Shown one piece after another: positions 1-8,126 of a stretch of 64,000 nt of DNA. The notes below the pieces were generated by a model. The model was not told the origin of the DNA, made no database searches, and saw only the letters and a list, made by a program, of their open reading frames with translations. Position 1 is the stretch's first letter; every line of letters starts with the position of its first letter. Origin of the DNA: JABFRG01 sp046351415. Its GTDB lineage: Bacteria; Myxococcota_A; Polyangia; Polyangiales; Polyangiaceae. The DNA lies in contig JAXLYO010000003.1 of NCBI GenBank assembly GCA_046351415.1, positions 511,936 to 575,935 on the forward strand, read 5' to 3'. The position numbers were made by a program, and so were the translations under genes.

Positions 1-2023
1 ACCGCACGCGCGCACGCCACTCGCTCATGGTGTGACCGGTGTCGAAGTGCGACCAGCCTTTGGCCTTGGCTTTGGCGAAGAGGAGGGCGGACTGCGCGGG
101 GGTAGGGGCGCCGTTCGTAGACTCGTCGATGACAATCGCGTCGTAGACGAGCTGCGATACGCGCTCTGCCGCAGCTTTCTCTTCGTTCCAGCGTGCGTCG
201 TCGACGCTCTCGATGCGCTCGGGGAAATGATCGAGGAGCCATTCGGGTTCGACGCGGCTCGCGAGGCGGGCCGTGGGAACGCCGCGTACGTTTTCTACGT
301 CGACGGCGACGATATAAGGTGCATGGTGCACGCAACTGCTCTGCGAGAGTTCACCTTTGCCGGCGCTCGCGATCGCCATTTCCCGAGAGCCGGGGGCCTT
401 TCGCTTCGCAACGCGGTCGGGGAACGCGACCAGAATGGCGCGAAGGAGGGCTTCGTCACCCGTGGGGGCACGCGTCGACGGCTCCACCCTACGTGACTCG
501 CGCATGCGACGTAGCTGCTTTTCGACACGGTCGACCCGGCTTGCCACGTGGGCGTCCAGCCCGAGGCGCGCGCTTGCCTCACGTCCGAACCGTTGGTCAC
601 GGAGCTCTTCGAAGAGCGACAGCAGCTCGAGCAAATCCGAATCGCCGGCGCTTCGGTGGGCATGGTGGGCTCCGGCTGCGCCGGCAAAAGTGCGGGCCTC
701 GCGTCTCAAATCGCGCTCGGTGAGAAGCGCCGCCAGCACGCGCCCTTCTTCCGGATAGCCGGCCGTCGCAGCGGCGAGCAGCAAGCGCGACTGTCGCGGG
801 TGGAGTGGGTAGCGGGCCATCTCGCGTCCGAGATCCGTCACTCGGCCCTCTGCATCGATCGCCGATAGGCGCGTGAGGAGCTCCGTTGCCGAACGCACTG
901 CGCCCGCGGGCGGGGGTGTAAGCCACGGCACGTCACGCCGATCGTGCGCAGAGAGTTCGAGCATCAATGTCGAAAGGTCCGCAGTTTCGATCTCCGGCAG
1001 CGCGTGCGCGGGCCGGCGATCGAAATCGACCTTGCTGTAGAGTCTGATGGCGATTCCTGGCCCTGTGCGCCCAGCTCGACCCGCGCGCTGCACGGCGGAC
1101 GATTGGCAGATGGGGGCGGTTTCGAGGCGAGCGAAGCCCGTCCACGGGTCGAAGACGGATTGTCTTGCGAGACCCGAATCGACGACGGCCGTGACGCCCT
1201 CGATGGTGACCGACGACTCCGCGACGTTGGTGGAGAAGATGACCTTGCGCACCTTGCTCGGGGCGACGGCTGCGTCCTGCTCCGCGGGGGGCAAGTCTCC
1301 ATGCAGTACGCACGTGATGGCACCCTTGTCGCGAACGAGCTTCTCCGCTGCGGTTGCCGCTGCTCGAATCTCGCTGGCTCCGGGGAGGAAGACGAGAACG
1401 TGTCCAGCGGTCTCGTCGAGCGCACGGCGGACCCCGCTCGCGACCCGAAGGGCAAGGGCACGGTCGTCCTTCGTGTCGTCGAAGGACACCTGCACGGGAA
1501 AGGGGCGGCCCTCCGCGTGGATGACTCCGCAGCCGAGGCTGCTTGCAATCTCCGTGGACTCCAGCGTGGCGGACATGACGAGGAGCATCACGTCGGGCGC
1601 GCTCTGTCGAAGCAAGGCGAGCACCGTGTCGCTTTGCAGATGCCGCTCGTGAAACTCGTCCAGCAAGACTGCACTCACGCCTGTGAGAGCGGGGTCGGTG
1701 AGTAGCCGCCGGGCGAGGACCCCCTCCGTCACGAAGCGCACGCGCGTCTCTGGGCTCGACACGTCGTCGAAGCGCACGGTGTAGCCGATGGTCTTGCCGA
1801 GCGGCTCTCCTCGTTCGTCCGCCACACGTTTGGCGGCCATGCGTGCCGCAAGCCGCCGGGGTTCGAGAACCACGACCTCGCCCGACGTGCCCGCATCGAG
1901 GAGGGCCCCCGGGACGCGGGTGGTCTTGCCGCTTCCAGGCGGCGCGACGAGGACGAGCCGGCGCTCTTTCGTCAGCCGGGACGTGATCTCGGGCAACACC
2001 GGATCGATTGGAAGCGGTAACAT
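1..2023 (-). CDS. hrpB: ATP-dependent helicase HrpB (C-terminus cut by window edge)
   Basis: This is a DEAH/RHA-type RNA helicase of the HrpB family; the physiological substrate of HrpB is poorly known. Reading from the ATG at 2023, the protein begins MLPLPIDPVLPEI. It then shows Walker A (APPGSGKTTRVP), the DEFH box (LLDEFHERHLQSD), motif III (SATLES), motif V (TNVAESSVTIEGV) and motif VI (QRAGRAGRTG), followed by the HrpB-type C-terminal region. About 674 codons lie in the window. HrpB proteins are usually 800-840 residues, so 130-170 residues are missing beyond position 1. It is divergent from murB with only 22 bp between the starts, so the two promoters must overlap each other or the coding regions. 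Confidence 0.93.
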   Translation of the reverse strand, partial: MLPLPIDPVLPEITSRLTKERRLVLVAPPGSGKTTRVPGALLDAGTSGEVVVLEPRRLAARMAAKRVADERGEPLGKTIGYTVRFDDVSSPETRVRFVTEGVLARRLLTDPALTGVSAVLLDEFHERHLQSDTVLALLRQSAPDVMLLVMSATLESTEIASSLGCGVIHAEGRPFPVQVSFDDTKDDRALALRVASGVRRALDETAGHVLVFLPGASEIRAAATAAEKLVRDKGAITCVLHGDLPPAEQDAAVAPSKVRKVIFSTNVAESSVTIEGVTAVVDSGLARQSVFDPWTGFARLETAPICQSSAVQRAGRAGRTGPGIAIRLYSKVDFDRRPAHALPEIETADLSTLMLELSAHDRRDVPWLTPPPAGAVRSATELLTRLSAIDAEGRVTDLGREMARYPLHPRQSRLLLAAATAGYPEEGRVLAALLTERDLRREARTFAGAAGAHHAHRSAGDSDLLELLSLFEELRDQRFGREASARLGLDAHVASRVDRVEKQLRRMRESRRVEPSTRAPTGDEALLRAILVAFPDRVAKRKAPGSREMAIASAGKGELSQSSCVHHAPYIVAVDVENVRGVPTARLASRVEPEWLLDHFPERIESVDDARWNEEKAAAERVSQLVYDAIVIDESTNGAPTPAQSALLFAKAKAKGWSHFDTGHTMSEWRARVR

Positions 2024-2045
2024 CGTGGGGTAAGGCTTACCCTGC

Positions 2046-3119
2046 ATGATCCTGCGCCGCAACGAGCCACTCTCGTCGTACACCACTCTTGGTTTGGGCG
2101 GACCTGCGTCGCGGTTCGTCGTTCCGACGTCCGAAGCCGAGCTCGTCGAAGTACTTCGTGAAGCGCGCACGACGAAAGAGGACGTGCTTCTGCTGGGCGG
2201 CGGAAGCAACCTGGTCGTCTCCGACGCAGGGTTCCCCGGCACGGTGGTCAAACTGGGCGACGCTCTCTCCGAAACCTCCATTGCGAGAGACGGAGATACG
2301 TCGTACGTCGTCACGGTCGCCGCTGGGCGCTCCTGGGACACGTTCGTGTCGGAAATGGTGAACCTCGGAGCTTCGGGCCTCGAAAGTCTCTCGGGCATCC
2401 CGGGGCTCGTCGGTGCGACGCCCATGCAAAACGTCGGGGCCTACGGGCAAGAGGTCTCCCAGCGCATCGAAAGCGTTCGGGTGTACGACCGGGAGAAGGA
2501 CGACATCCTCACGATGACGTCTTCGGCTTGTGGCTTCGGCTATCGCGACAGCGTCTTTCGTGGGCGCACTCGGTTTGCGATTCTCTCCGTGACCTTTCGG
2601 CTTCCGCGCCGAGAAGAATGCGAACCCATCCGTTACGAGGAGCTCGCGCGTGCCCTCGACACGACGCCCGGGGGTACGGCTCCCTTGCGGGTGGTCCGTC
2701 GCACCGTCATCGCGCTTCGCCGCGGCAAGGGAATGGTCGTCGATCCGAACGACTCCGAATCGCGGAGCGCGGGGTCCTTTTTCAAGAATCCCGTGCTCGA
2801 CACGGCAGCGTTCCAAGACTTGGAGGCGCGCGTCGAGCGAGAGAGCCCCGGCCTTCGCGTGCCGTGCTACCCGGACACGCAGGGCGATCCCTCCCGACGA
2901 AAAGTGTCTGCTGCATGGCTGATCGAGCGCTCGGGGTTTCGCAAGGGGCACGGCGATCGCGTCCGCATTTCGAAAAAGCACGCTCTCTCTCTCGTCAACG
3001 GTGGCAACGGAACGACCGAAGAACTCGTGGCCCTCGCTCGAAGTATCTGCGCGCGGGTCCAAGAGAGGTTTCGCGTAACGCTCGAAGTCGAACCCATCCT
3101 GGTGGGAGTCTCCGTTTGA
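2046..3119 (+). CDS. murB: UDP-N-acetylmuramate dehydrogenase MurB, type I
   Basis: This cytoplasmic flavoenzyme reduces UDP-GlcNAc-enolpyruvate to UDP-MurNAc with NADPH in peptidoglycan precursor synthesis. The FAD-binding part carries GGGSNLV at residues 51-57 and SGIPGLVGATPMQNVGAYGQ at about 116-135. The C-terminal MurB domain has SAGSFFKNP, whose Ser (about residue 244) is the proton-donor serine of the family, and a terminal LEVEP with the catalytic Glu near 349. The length of 357 aa fits the E. coli-like type I enzyme. The stop codon overlaps the TTG start of the following lipoprotein gene (TTGA), which implies coupling. No other cell-wall gene is nearby, which is unusual because murB often sits in the dcw cluster. 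Confidence 0.96.
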   Translation: MILRRNEPLSSYTTLGLGGPASRFVVPTSEAELVEVLREARTTKEDVLLLGGGSNLVVSDAGFPGTVVKLGDALSETSIARDGDTSYVVTVAAGRSWDTFVSEMVNLGASGLESLSGIPGLVGATPMQNVGAYGQEVSQRIESVRVYDREKDDILTMTSSACGFGYRDSVFRGRTRFAILSVTFRLPRREECEPIRYEELARALDTTPGGTAPLRVVRRTVIALRRGKGMVVDPNDSESRSAGSFFKNPVLDTAAFQDLEARVERESPGLRVPCYPDTQGDPSRRKVSAAWLIERSGFRKGHGDRVRISKKHALSLVNGGNGTTEELVALARSICARVQERFRVTLEVEPILVGVSV

Positions 3120-4894
3120 AGGCGTTCTTCGCATGCGCGCTCGGCAAGTCGAAGTCGTCTCGCGTTTTGCTGGCCGCGACCGTCCTGTCGCTCACAGGCT
3201 GCGCCAAGAGCTGCAAGAGTCAGCCTTACGTGCCCTACGCCATCGGTGACGAGGTCGGCGAAGGGGCAGGGGAGGGCGGCATCGAGGCGTCCGTCACTGC
3301 GAGCACGCTCTCTCCGTCCGCGGTCAAGGCGCTCACGCTGGGCGGCAAAGTGTACCAAGCCCCCGAAGGCGGCGGGCTCCGTGCCGCGCTTTCGGACGAC
3401 GTCGACCTCGACGGCAAGGCGGACGCCGTGTTCGTGGTCGAAAAGGACAAACGCCTGTATCTTGCATTGTTCAGGGAGGGCGCCTTCCAAGAGCTCGCCT
3501 CCGATGCCTCGGTGACGATTTCGAACCCGGCGCTTTGCGACGTGAGTGCGTCTCTCGTAGCTCTCGGCGGCGGGGCGTTCGCGAGTGATCTTCGCGCCGC
3601 GTGCGGCACCAGCGAAAGTGAGCGCCCCAACCGCCACGTGTCGATTTTCCTGCCTCAAAAGGGGGCGCTGCCCACGAAAACGACCATTCGACTTGGGCTC
3701 TCGGAAGCGCGCGCCGAGCCGCCGCTCTCGGTCGTTCCGGAAGCGGTAGACGTCGATGGCGACGGTACGCGAGACGTTCGTGTGACGTTGAAGGCCACCG
3801 TTCCCGCGGCGGATCTGCGACCGGAATCCGTGCCGACTGCATCGCTCGTCTGGCTCGATCGACCCACGGGGCTCAGCGCGTCGCTGTCGGAACCCGAGAG
3901 TTCGCTGCGGGCTTCTCTCGATGCGCTGCGCACACGGCCGAGCGACCCGTCGGCGCTCGCGGGTGGCGAGGCGCTCCGTGTTCTCTACGGGGCCATGTGC
4001 GGGACGCGACCACGGGTACTGTCGCCGCGCGTTCGCTGCGACGCGGCCGTTGGCAGGGTTCTCGCGGAGACGGAAGCCTTCGTCGGCGCCGTACACGCGG
4101 CGCAAAAGAACGTGAATCTCGCGCTGGCGACATTCGAACGCGCCGAGGCCGAGCAGCTCTTGCCTGCCAGCGCGCTGCGTGATCAGTTCGCGCAGGCCAT
4201 CCGTGCCAAGGCGCCTCCGTTTGCCGCGAAGACGAGTCGTGTTTTCGAAATGAAGACGAGCTGCGCGCCCTCCCCAGCCATCGGACCACTCACGTACTTG
4301 GGAAGTGGCCACGTGCACCTGCAAGGTACGGATGGCTCCTTCGACTTCGACCCTGCGACGGGAGACAGGGACCCTGGAACCGATGGGCCCGGTGCAGCCG
4401 AAGCGCCAATCGTCTCCGACAAGAAGGAGCACCTTCTCGAGGTCTACGACCCCTGTGACGGAAGGTCGCTGCGCGCGAGCATCATGAACGCTGCGGGAAA
4501 TGAGACGAGGGACCTTCTCTTGCCCATCGGCGGCGCCGTGGCGGGCTGCGGAAAGGACGTGAAGCGTTCGGTACGCCTACTTGGGCAAGAGGGAGGCGCT
4601 GTCCATCTGCTGGTCGCAGGCGCGCCCGTCAGTCTCGATGCGTCCTTTTCGAAGGCCGAGGCCCTTCGGGCTCTCAAAGCCTCCTCCGGTGGTTCCGGAA
4701 CGGCGCGTTCACCGAACGGGAGCGCACATGCCGTGCCGACCGCGCTCGGCGTTTTGGTGCAAAATGCAGGTACCAGCCGACTCTGGACGAACCCGAGTCT
4801 GCCTCCCGCTCGCGATCTGTGCCAATGCACGGTCCGGAACGACGCGAAGCAAATCGCCTGCGCGAGCCCGACGCGCGTCTACGTCGTCGAGTAG
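3116..4894 (+). CDS. Lipoprotein with FG-GAP/VCBS-like repeats, unknown function
   Basis: The predicted lipoprotein is about 592 aa. I chose the TTG at 3116, which overlaps the murB stop, because it gives a short lipoprotein signal (LLAATVLSLTGC) with the lipobox Cys near residue 28. The same frame is open far upstream inside murB, but that part has no signal peptide and reads as an antiparallel-type shadow of murB. Two Asp-rich calcium-loop-like segments, DVDLDGKADAVF and DVDGDGTRDVRV, resemble FG-GAP/VCBS beta-propeller repeats. Several Cys in the C-terminal half may form disulfides. I do not recognise a specific family. It is probably anchored in the outer membrane and expressed together with murB. 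Confidence 0.75.
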   Translation: MKAFFACALGKSKSSRVLLAATVLSLTGCAKSCKSQPYVPYAIGDEVGEGAGEGGIEASVTASTLSPSAVKALTLGGKVYQAPEGGGLRAALSDDVDLDGKADAVFVVEKDKRLYLALFREGAFQELASDASVTISNPALCDVSASLVALGGGAFASDLRAACGTSESERPNRHVSIFLPQKGALPTKTTIRLGLSEARAEPPLSVVPEAVDVDGDGTRDVRVTLKATVPAADLRPESVPTASLVWLDRPTGLSASLSEPESSLRASLDALRTRPSDPSALAGGEALRVLYGAMCGTRPRVLSPRVRCDAAVGRVLAETEAFVGAVHAAQKNVNLALATFERAEAEQLLPASALRDQFAQAIRAKAPPFAAKTSRVFEMKTSCAPSPAIGPLTYLGSGHVHLQGTDGSFDFDPATGDRDPGTDGPGAAEAPIVSDKKEHLLEVYDPCDGRSLRASIMNAAGNETRDLLLPIGGAVAGCGKDVKRSVRLLGQEGGAVHLLVAGAPVSLDASFSKAEALRALKASSGGSGTARSPNGSAHAVPTALGVLVQNAGTSRLWTNPSLPPARDLCQCTVRNDAKQIACASPTRVYVVE

Positions 4895-4934
4895 CGGCCT
4901 GCCGAAGGCGGCAGAATCGTGGTACTAGCTTCGC

Positions 4935-5606
4935 ATGCGCCGTACGCATCTTTCCCTTTCGCTCACCATGGCTGGCTCCTTCGCGGTAGCCGCACTCTCG
5001 ACGCTCTCCGTGTTCACCGGAGCTTGCGACTCACCGAAGACGAGTAGCTCGGCGGCACCTTCGGCAAGCCAAACGATGCAGGTTGCCACGGCGCAGCCGA
5101 CCTCGACGACCGTCGCCACGGATGCGGGGGCGAGCGATGCAGGGCGCGGCGCGGGTGACGGGGGCGTTCATCTCATGCCCGAGCGTCCCGTGCCGCGCGA
5201 GAGCCCCACGGTCCGTGCGAACATGAGCCCAGAGATCCAGATGAAGGCCATCACCTATATGGCGGCGATGCGCGCTCCGGGGCCCGACGACCCGCCCGCC
5301 GATGAGGTGTACGCGGAAGAAGTTCGGAAGAAGCTCGAGGGAATCGTTCGCGGCAGCGACCACGGACCGGGCAAGTCCGTCCGCGGCGAGAGCGTTGGCG
5401 GCGGCCGTCAGATCGACCTCTTCATGCACACCTCGGTCTGTGACGACAAGACGCCGGCACGACTCGTGTCCCAAGGCGGCTACACCTTGTCCGGGCTGCG
5501 CGCGCGTGGCATCTTCGTCGTGAAGTGCAACGGCACGCAGGTGCAGTGTTTGCAGAGCACCCGCGACCCCGGCGACATTCTTTGCACGACCGCCCCACGG
5601 CACTGA
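4935..5606 (+). CDS. Hypothetical lipoprotein
   Basis: A 223-aa protein with an N-terminal signal (MRRTHLSLSLTMAGSF, then a hydrophobic stretch ending VFTGAC), so probably a lipoprotein with its Cys near residue 31. A low-complexity Ser/Ala/Thr-rich linker follows. The rest is a globular domain of about 150 residues with four Cys in its C-terminal half (SVCDDKT, VKCNG, VQCLQ, ILCTT) that could make two disulfides. No known family is recognised. It starts 40 bp after the preceding lipoprotein gene and is probably cotranscribed with it. Confidence 0.7.
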   Translation: MRRTHLSLSLTMAGSFAVAALSTLSVFTGACDSPKTSSSAAPSASQTMQVATAQPTSTTVATDAGASDAGRGAGDGGVHLMPERPVPRESPTVRANMSPEIQMKAITYMAAMRAPGPDDPPADEVYAEEVRKKLEGIVRGSDHGPGKSVRGESVGGGRQIDLFMHTSVCDDKTPARLVSQGGYTLSGLRARGIFVVKCNGTQVQCLQSTRDPGDILCTTAPRH

Positions 5607-5650
5607 AAACCAGCGGGTTTCCCGCACCCGACGACGCGCCTCGAGCACAC

Positions 5651-5697
5651 CCAAGAGAGAGGGCTCCCGAAATTGGGCCGCCCTCCGGCTCTCTTGG
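5651..5697. repeat. Inverted repeat (possible transcription terminator) between two genes
   Basis: CCAAGAGAG at 5651-5659 pairs with CTCTCTTGG at 5689-5697. An inner GAGGGC/GCCCTC pair at 5659-5664 and 5680-5685 extends the stem. There is no downstream T-run on the plus strand, so it may be a Rho-independent-like structure, an mRNA stabiliser, or chance. It lies 45 bp after a lipoprotein stop and ends 12 bp before the ATG of the J-domain gene. Confidence 0.4.
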
Positions 5698-5709
5698 TAC
5701 CGTCGGCCC

Positions 5710-6435
5710 ATGGATCTGCCGAGCCGCCTCCAGAGCACCACCGTTGGGGACCTTTTGGGCGCTTTGCATCGAGAAAATGCGTCGGGTTCGCTCGAGCTCG
5801 AAGAGCCTTCGGGCAAAGTTCATCGCGTACACGTCTCGCGCGGCCGCGTGACGTCGGTGGAGGTCGATCGCGCGAGCGCATCTCTCGCAGAAATCCTGCG
5901 CAGTGAAGAAGCGGTCGCGGAAGACGTACTTCGCCGTTCGCTCTTGCGCGCCCTGGCTTCCCAGCGACTTCATGGCGACGTACTCACGTCGGACTTCGGC
6001 GTACCCGCCAACGTCGTCGACCTCGCCCTCCGTCGTCAGCTGAAGACTCGTCTTGCGGCACTCGATCACATCGAGGACGCTCGCGTCCGGTTTCGTGTGG
6101 CGGTCCGCGCACCCCGTGGAGCTCTCGCGGAGAAGCCCCTTCAAGCGCCGGAGTTTCTGCACGGTCGTCGTCGTGCGCGAGACCGCGCACCGTTCTCGTC
6201 GAGTGCGCGCCCGGAGACCTTCGTGAGTGCCGGACTTCGTGACGTGCTGAAAGAGCGCGCCGTTCGCTTGCTCGGTCTCACCTCGGACGACCCGCGAGAG
6301 GCAAAGGTCGCGTATCGCAGGCTCGCGCGCGAGCTTCATCCCGACCTGCACCCTCAAGCGAGCGACGAAGAGCGCGCGCGGCTTTCCGAGCGCTTCTCCG
6401 AGGTGACAGCAGCCTACAAGACGCTCGTCGCCTGA
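5710..6435 (+). CDS. J-domain protein with N-terminal DUF4388-like region
   Basis: A 241-aa protein. The C-terminal 65 residues form a J domain (AVRLLGLTSDDPREAKVAYRRLAR, then the HPD motif in ELHPDLHPQ near residue 208), which stimulates a Hsp70 ATPase. The N-terminal 60 residues (TTVGDLLGALHRENASGSLEL) resemble DUF4388/PATAN-type modules found in Myxococcota signalling proteins. The middle is Arg-rich and probably disordered. No dnaK or grpE is nearby, so it is more likely a specialised cochaperone than the housekeeping DnaJ, which would also have Gly/Phe and zinc-finger regions. It converges with the next gene, with 30 bp between them. Confidence 0.8.
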   Translation: MDLPSRLQSTTVGDLLGALHRENASGSLELEEPSGKVHRVHVSRGRVTSVEVDRASASLAEILRSEEAVAEDVLRRSLLRALASQRLHGDVLTSDFGVPANVVDLALRRQLKTRLAALDHIEDARVRFRVAVRAPRGALAEKPLQAPEFLHGRRRARDRAPFSSSARPETFVSAGLRDVLKERAVRLLGLTSDDPREAKVAYRRLARELHPDLHPQASDEERARLSERFSEVTAAYKTLVA

Positions 6436-6465
6436 GCGCGAGAGTGCCCGCGCGTTTCGTCGGCG

Positions 6466-7326
6466 TCAGTGCAGGATGTTGAGCGCCTGCAACTGCATCT
6501 TTGCCTCGCCGGCAAAGTGCGACTCGGGAAACTTCCGGAGCAGGAGACGCCACGTCTCTTTGGCATCGTTCCACGCCTGGACGTCGGTCTGGCACCACGC
6601 GAGCAGGTAGAGCGCGTCGTCCTGCGATTCCTTGTTGGTTGCGTCTTCCGCGAGCCGTGAAAGCAGAATGATCGCGTCCTTCTGCCGATTCAGGTGCCGG
6701 TACGCCTCGGCGAGGCCAAGTCGGGTGCTGCCGGCGACGCTCGAGTCTTCCTTGTTCTTGAGCGCTTCTTCGAACTGGTTCGCGGCCTCTTGCCAGCGTT
6801 GAAGCTTCAGCTTTTCGAGCCCGTGGACGTACAGCTGCGAGGCGAGTTCGTTCTTCGCGCGGTCGACGGCATCTTGGAACATGAGCTGCTCGGCGCGACT
6901 GAGCGGTTCTTTGCGGAGTTGCTCGTAGCCATCGACGACATCGGCGCGCTTTCCTTGGCGAATGAGCTCGTAGAATTGACCGGCCCGGGCCTCCGTACGC
7001 GCTCGCTCCTCTTCGCGCTTCTGCAGGTCTTTGACCTCTTTTCGCAGGCGCTCGTTGTCGGTGCGCATCTGCTCGCTCTGGGCACTCACTTGGTCGACAC
7101 GCGCGTCCCAGGCCAGCTTCAAGGCCGCGAACACGACGAGAACGAACACGATATAGGCGGTCGCGCTATTCCACGAGATGCGACGCTCGTAACCCTGCTG
7201 GCGCTTGGCGACGGCTTTGAGGTCGGCCGAAAGCGCGTTGGCGAGGTTGTTGGTCTTGATGATCAGGCTGCGCGATTCGATGATCTCGCGCTTGATCTCG
7301 CCAAGCTCCTCGTCCGAATCCCGCAT
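6466..7326 (-). CDS. Membrane-anchored coiled-coil/TPR protein
   Basis: A 286-aa protein. Residues 1-50 are a charged cytoplasmic segment. One transmembrane helix (SATAYIVFVLVVFAALKL) lies at about 53-71. It is followed by a heptad-like coiled coil (QSEQMRTDNERLRKEVKDLQ) and, from about residue 115, helical repeats ending in a TPR-like block (KLQRWQEAANQFEEALKNK; TRLGLAEAYRHLNRQKDAI; WLLLRKFPESHFAGEAKMQL). The arrangement recalls YbgF/CpoB and BamD-type scaffolds, but the N-terminal helix here is an uncleaved anchor. The function is unknown. It is divergent from efp across 155 bp. Confidence 0.75.
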   Translation of the reverse strand: MRDSDEELGEIKREIIESRSLIIKTNNLANALSADLKAVAKRQQGYERRISWNSATAYIVFVLVVFAALKLAWDARVDQVSAQSEQMRTDNERLRKEVKDLQKREEERARTEARAGQFYELIRQGKRADVVDGYEQLRKEPLSRAEQLMFQDAVDRAKNELASQLYVHGLEKLKLQRWQEAANQFEEALKNKEDSSVAGSTRLGLAEAYRHLNRQKDAIILLSRLAEDATNKESQDDALYLLAWCQTDVQAWNDAKETWRLLLRKFPESHFAGEAKMQLQALNILH

Positions 7327-7481
7327 GGTGCCCGAGCAGTAGCAGGCTAAAGCCGGCCCGAAAAGGTGTGAAGTGCACCGAAAAAACGGCGGCCCAAGCC
7401 GCGAAATCGCCCCAAAATGCAGGAATTCCGGTCGCGAGATGCCTTGCAGCGTCGGGAGGTCGCGTGCTATCCCGTGCCCCC

Positions 7482-8045
7482 ATGGCCAGCACGACTGACA
7501 TCCGCAAAGGGCTCCGTATCCAGATTGACGGCAATCCGTTCCACATCGTGGAGCACCAGTTCGTGAGGCCGGGCAAAGGTCAGGCGTTCACGCGTTGCCG
7601 CATTCGCAATCTCAGCACTGGCGCCGTCATCGAGCGCACCTGGAAATCCGGCGAATCCGTCGAGCTCGCGGACGTCGAAGACCGGAAGATGACCTACTCC
7701 TGGGACGAGGGCGAAACCTACGTTTTCATGGACCCGAACACGGGCGACCAAATCCACGTCGAGAAGTACAAGCTCGGCGACGAAACGCGCTTCTTGAGCG
7801 AAGGCCTCGAAGTCGTCGTCACGCTCTTCAATGGCAGTGCAGTCGGCGTCGAACTGCCGCCGAACGTCGTCCTCCAGATCGTGAACAGCGAGCCGGGCGT
7901 CAAGGGTGACACCGCCAGCGGTGCGACGAAGCCTGCGACGCTTTCTACCGGCGCCGTCATCAACGTCCCCCTCTTCGTCAAAGAAGGCGAGTGGGTCAAG
8001 GTCGAGACGGCGACGGGCCAGTACCAAGAGCGCGTCAACAAGTAG
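7482..8045 (+). CDS. efp: Translation elongation factor P
   Basis: EF-P binds between the P and E sites and relieves stalling at polyproline. The ATG at 7482 gives 187 aa beginning MASTTDIRKGLRIQIDG, the normal EF-P start; the upstream frame from 7368 is rejected. The three beta-barrel domains are complete. The modification-loop sequence VRPGKGQAF places the tip Lys at residue 32, so a Lys-type modification (EpmA or similar) is expected rather than rhamnosylation at Arg. No epmA or epmB is seen in the window. An intrinsic terminator follows at 8094-8126. Confidence 0.97.
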   Translation: MASTTDIRKGLRIQIDGNPFHIVEHQFVRPGKGQAFTRCRIRNLSTGAVIERTWKSGESVELADVEDRKMTYSWDEGETYVFMDPNTGDQIHVEKYKLGDETRFLSEGLEVVVTLFNGSAVGVELPPNVVLQIVNSEPGVKGDTASGATKPATLSTGAVINVPLFVKEGEWVKVETATGQYQERVNK

Positions 8046-8093
8046 GAAAAAAGCTGCTCGTTTGGGCAATGCGCTTGCCCGATCAAGCGATGC

Positions 8094-8126
8094 GGGGCAC
8101 CCTTACGGGGTGTCCCTTCGCTTTTT
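8094..8126 (+). terminator. Intrinsic terminator after efp
   Basis: GGGGCACCC (8094-8102), loop TTAC and GGGGTGTCCC (8107-8116) form a stem of about 9 bp with one G-U pair, followed by TTCGC and a five-T run at 8122-8126. It lies 49 nt past the efp stop. The only plausible start codons of the next gene (GTG 8110, TTG 8125) fall inside it. Confidence 0.75.

Noticed and set aside
2867..4432. Long minus-strand open frame of 521 codons opposite the murB lipoprotein
   Set aside because: It is antisense to murB and to a lipoprotein with clear signals. Its Arg-rich composition is that of a GC-rich shadow frame.
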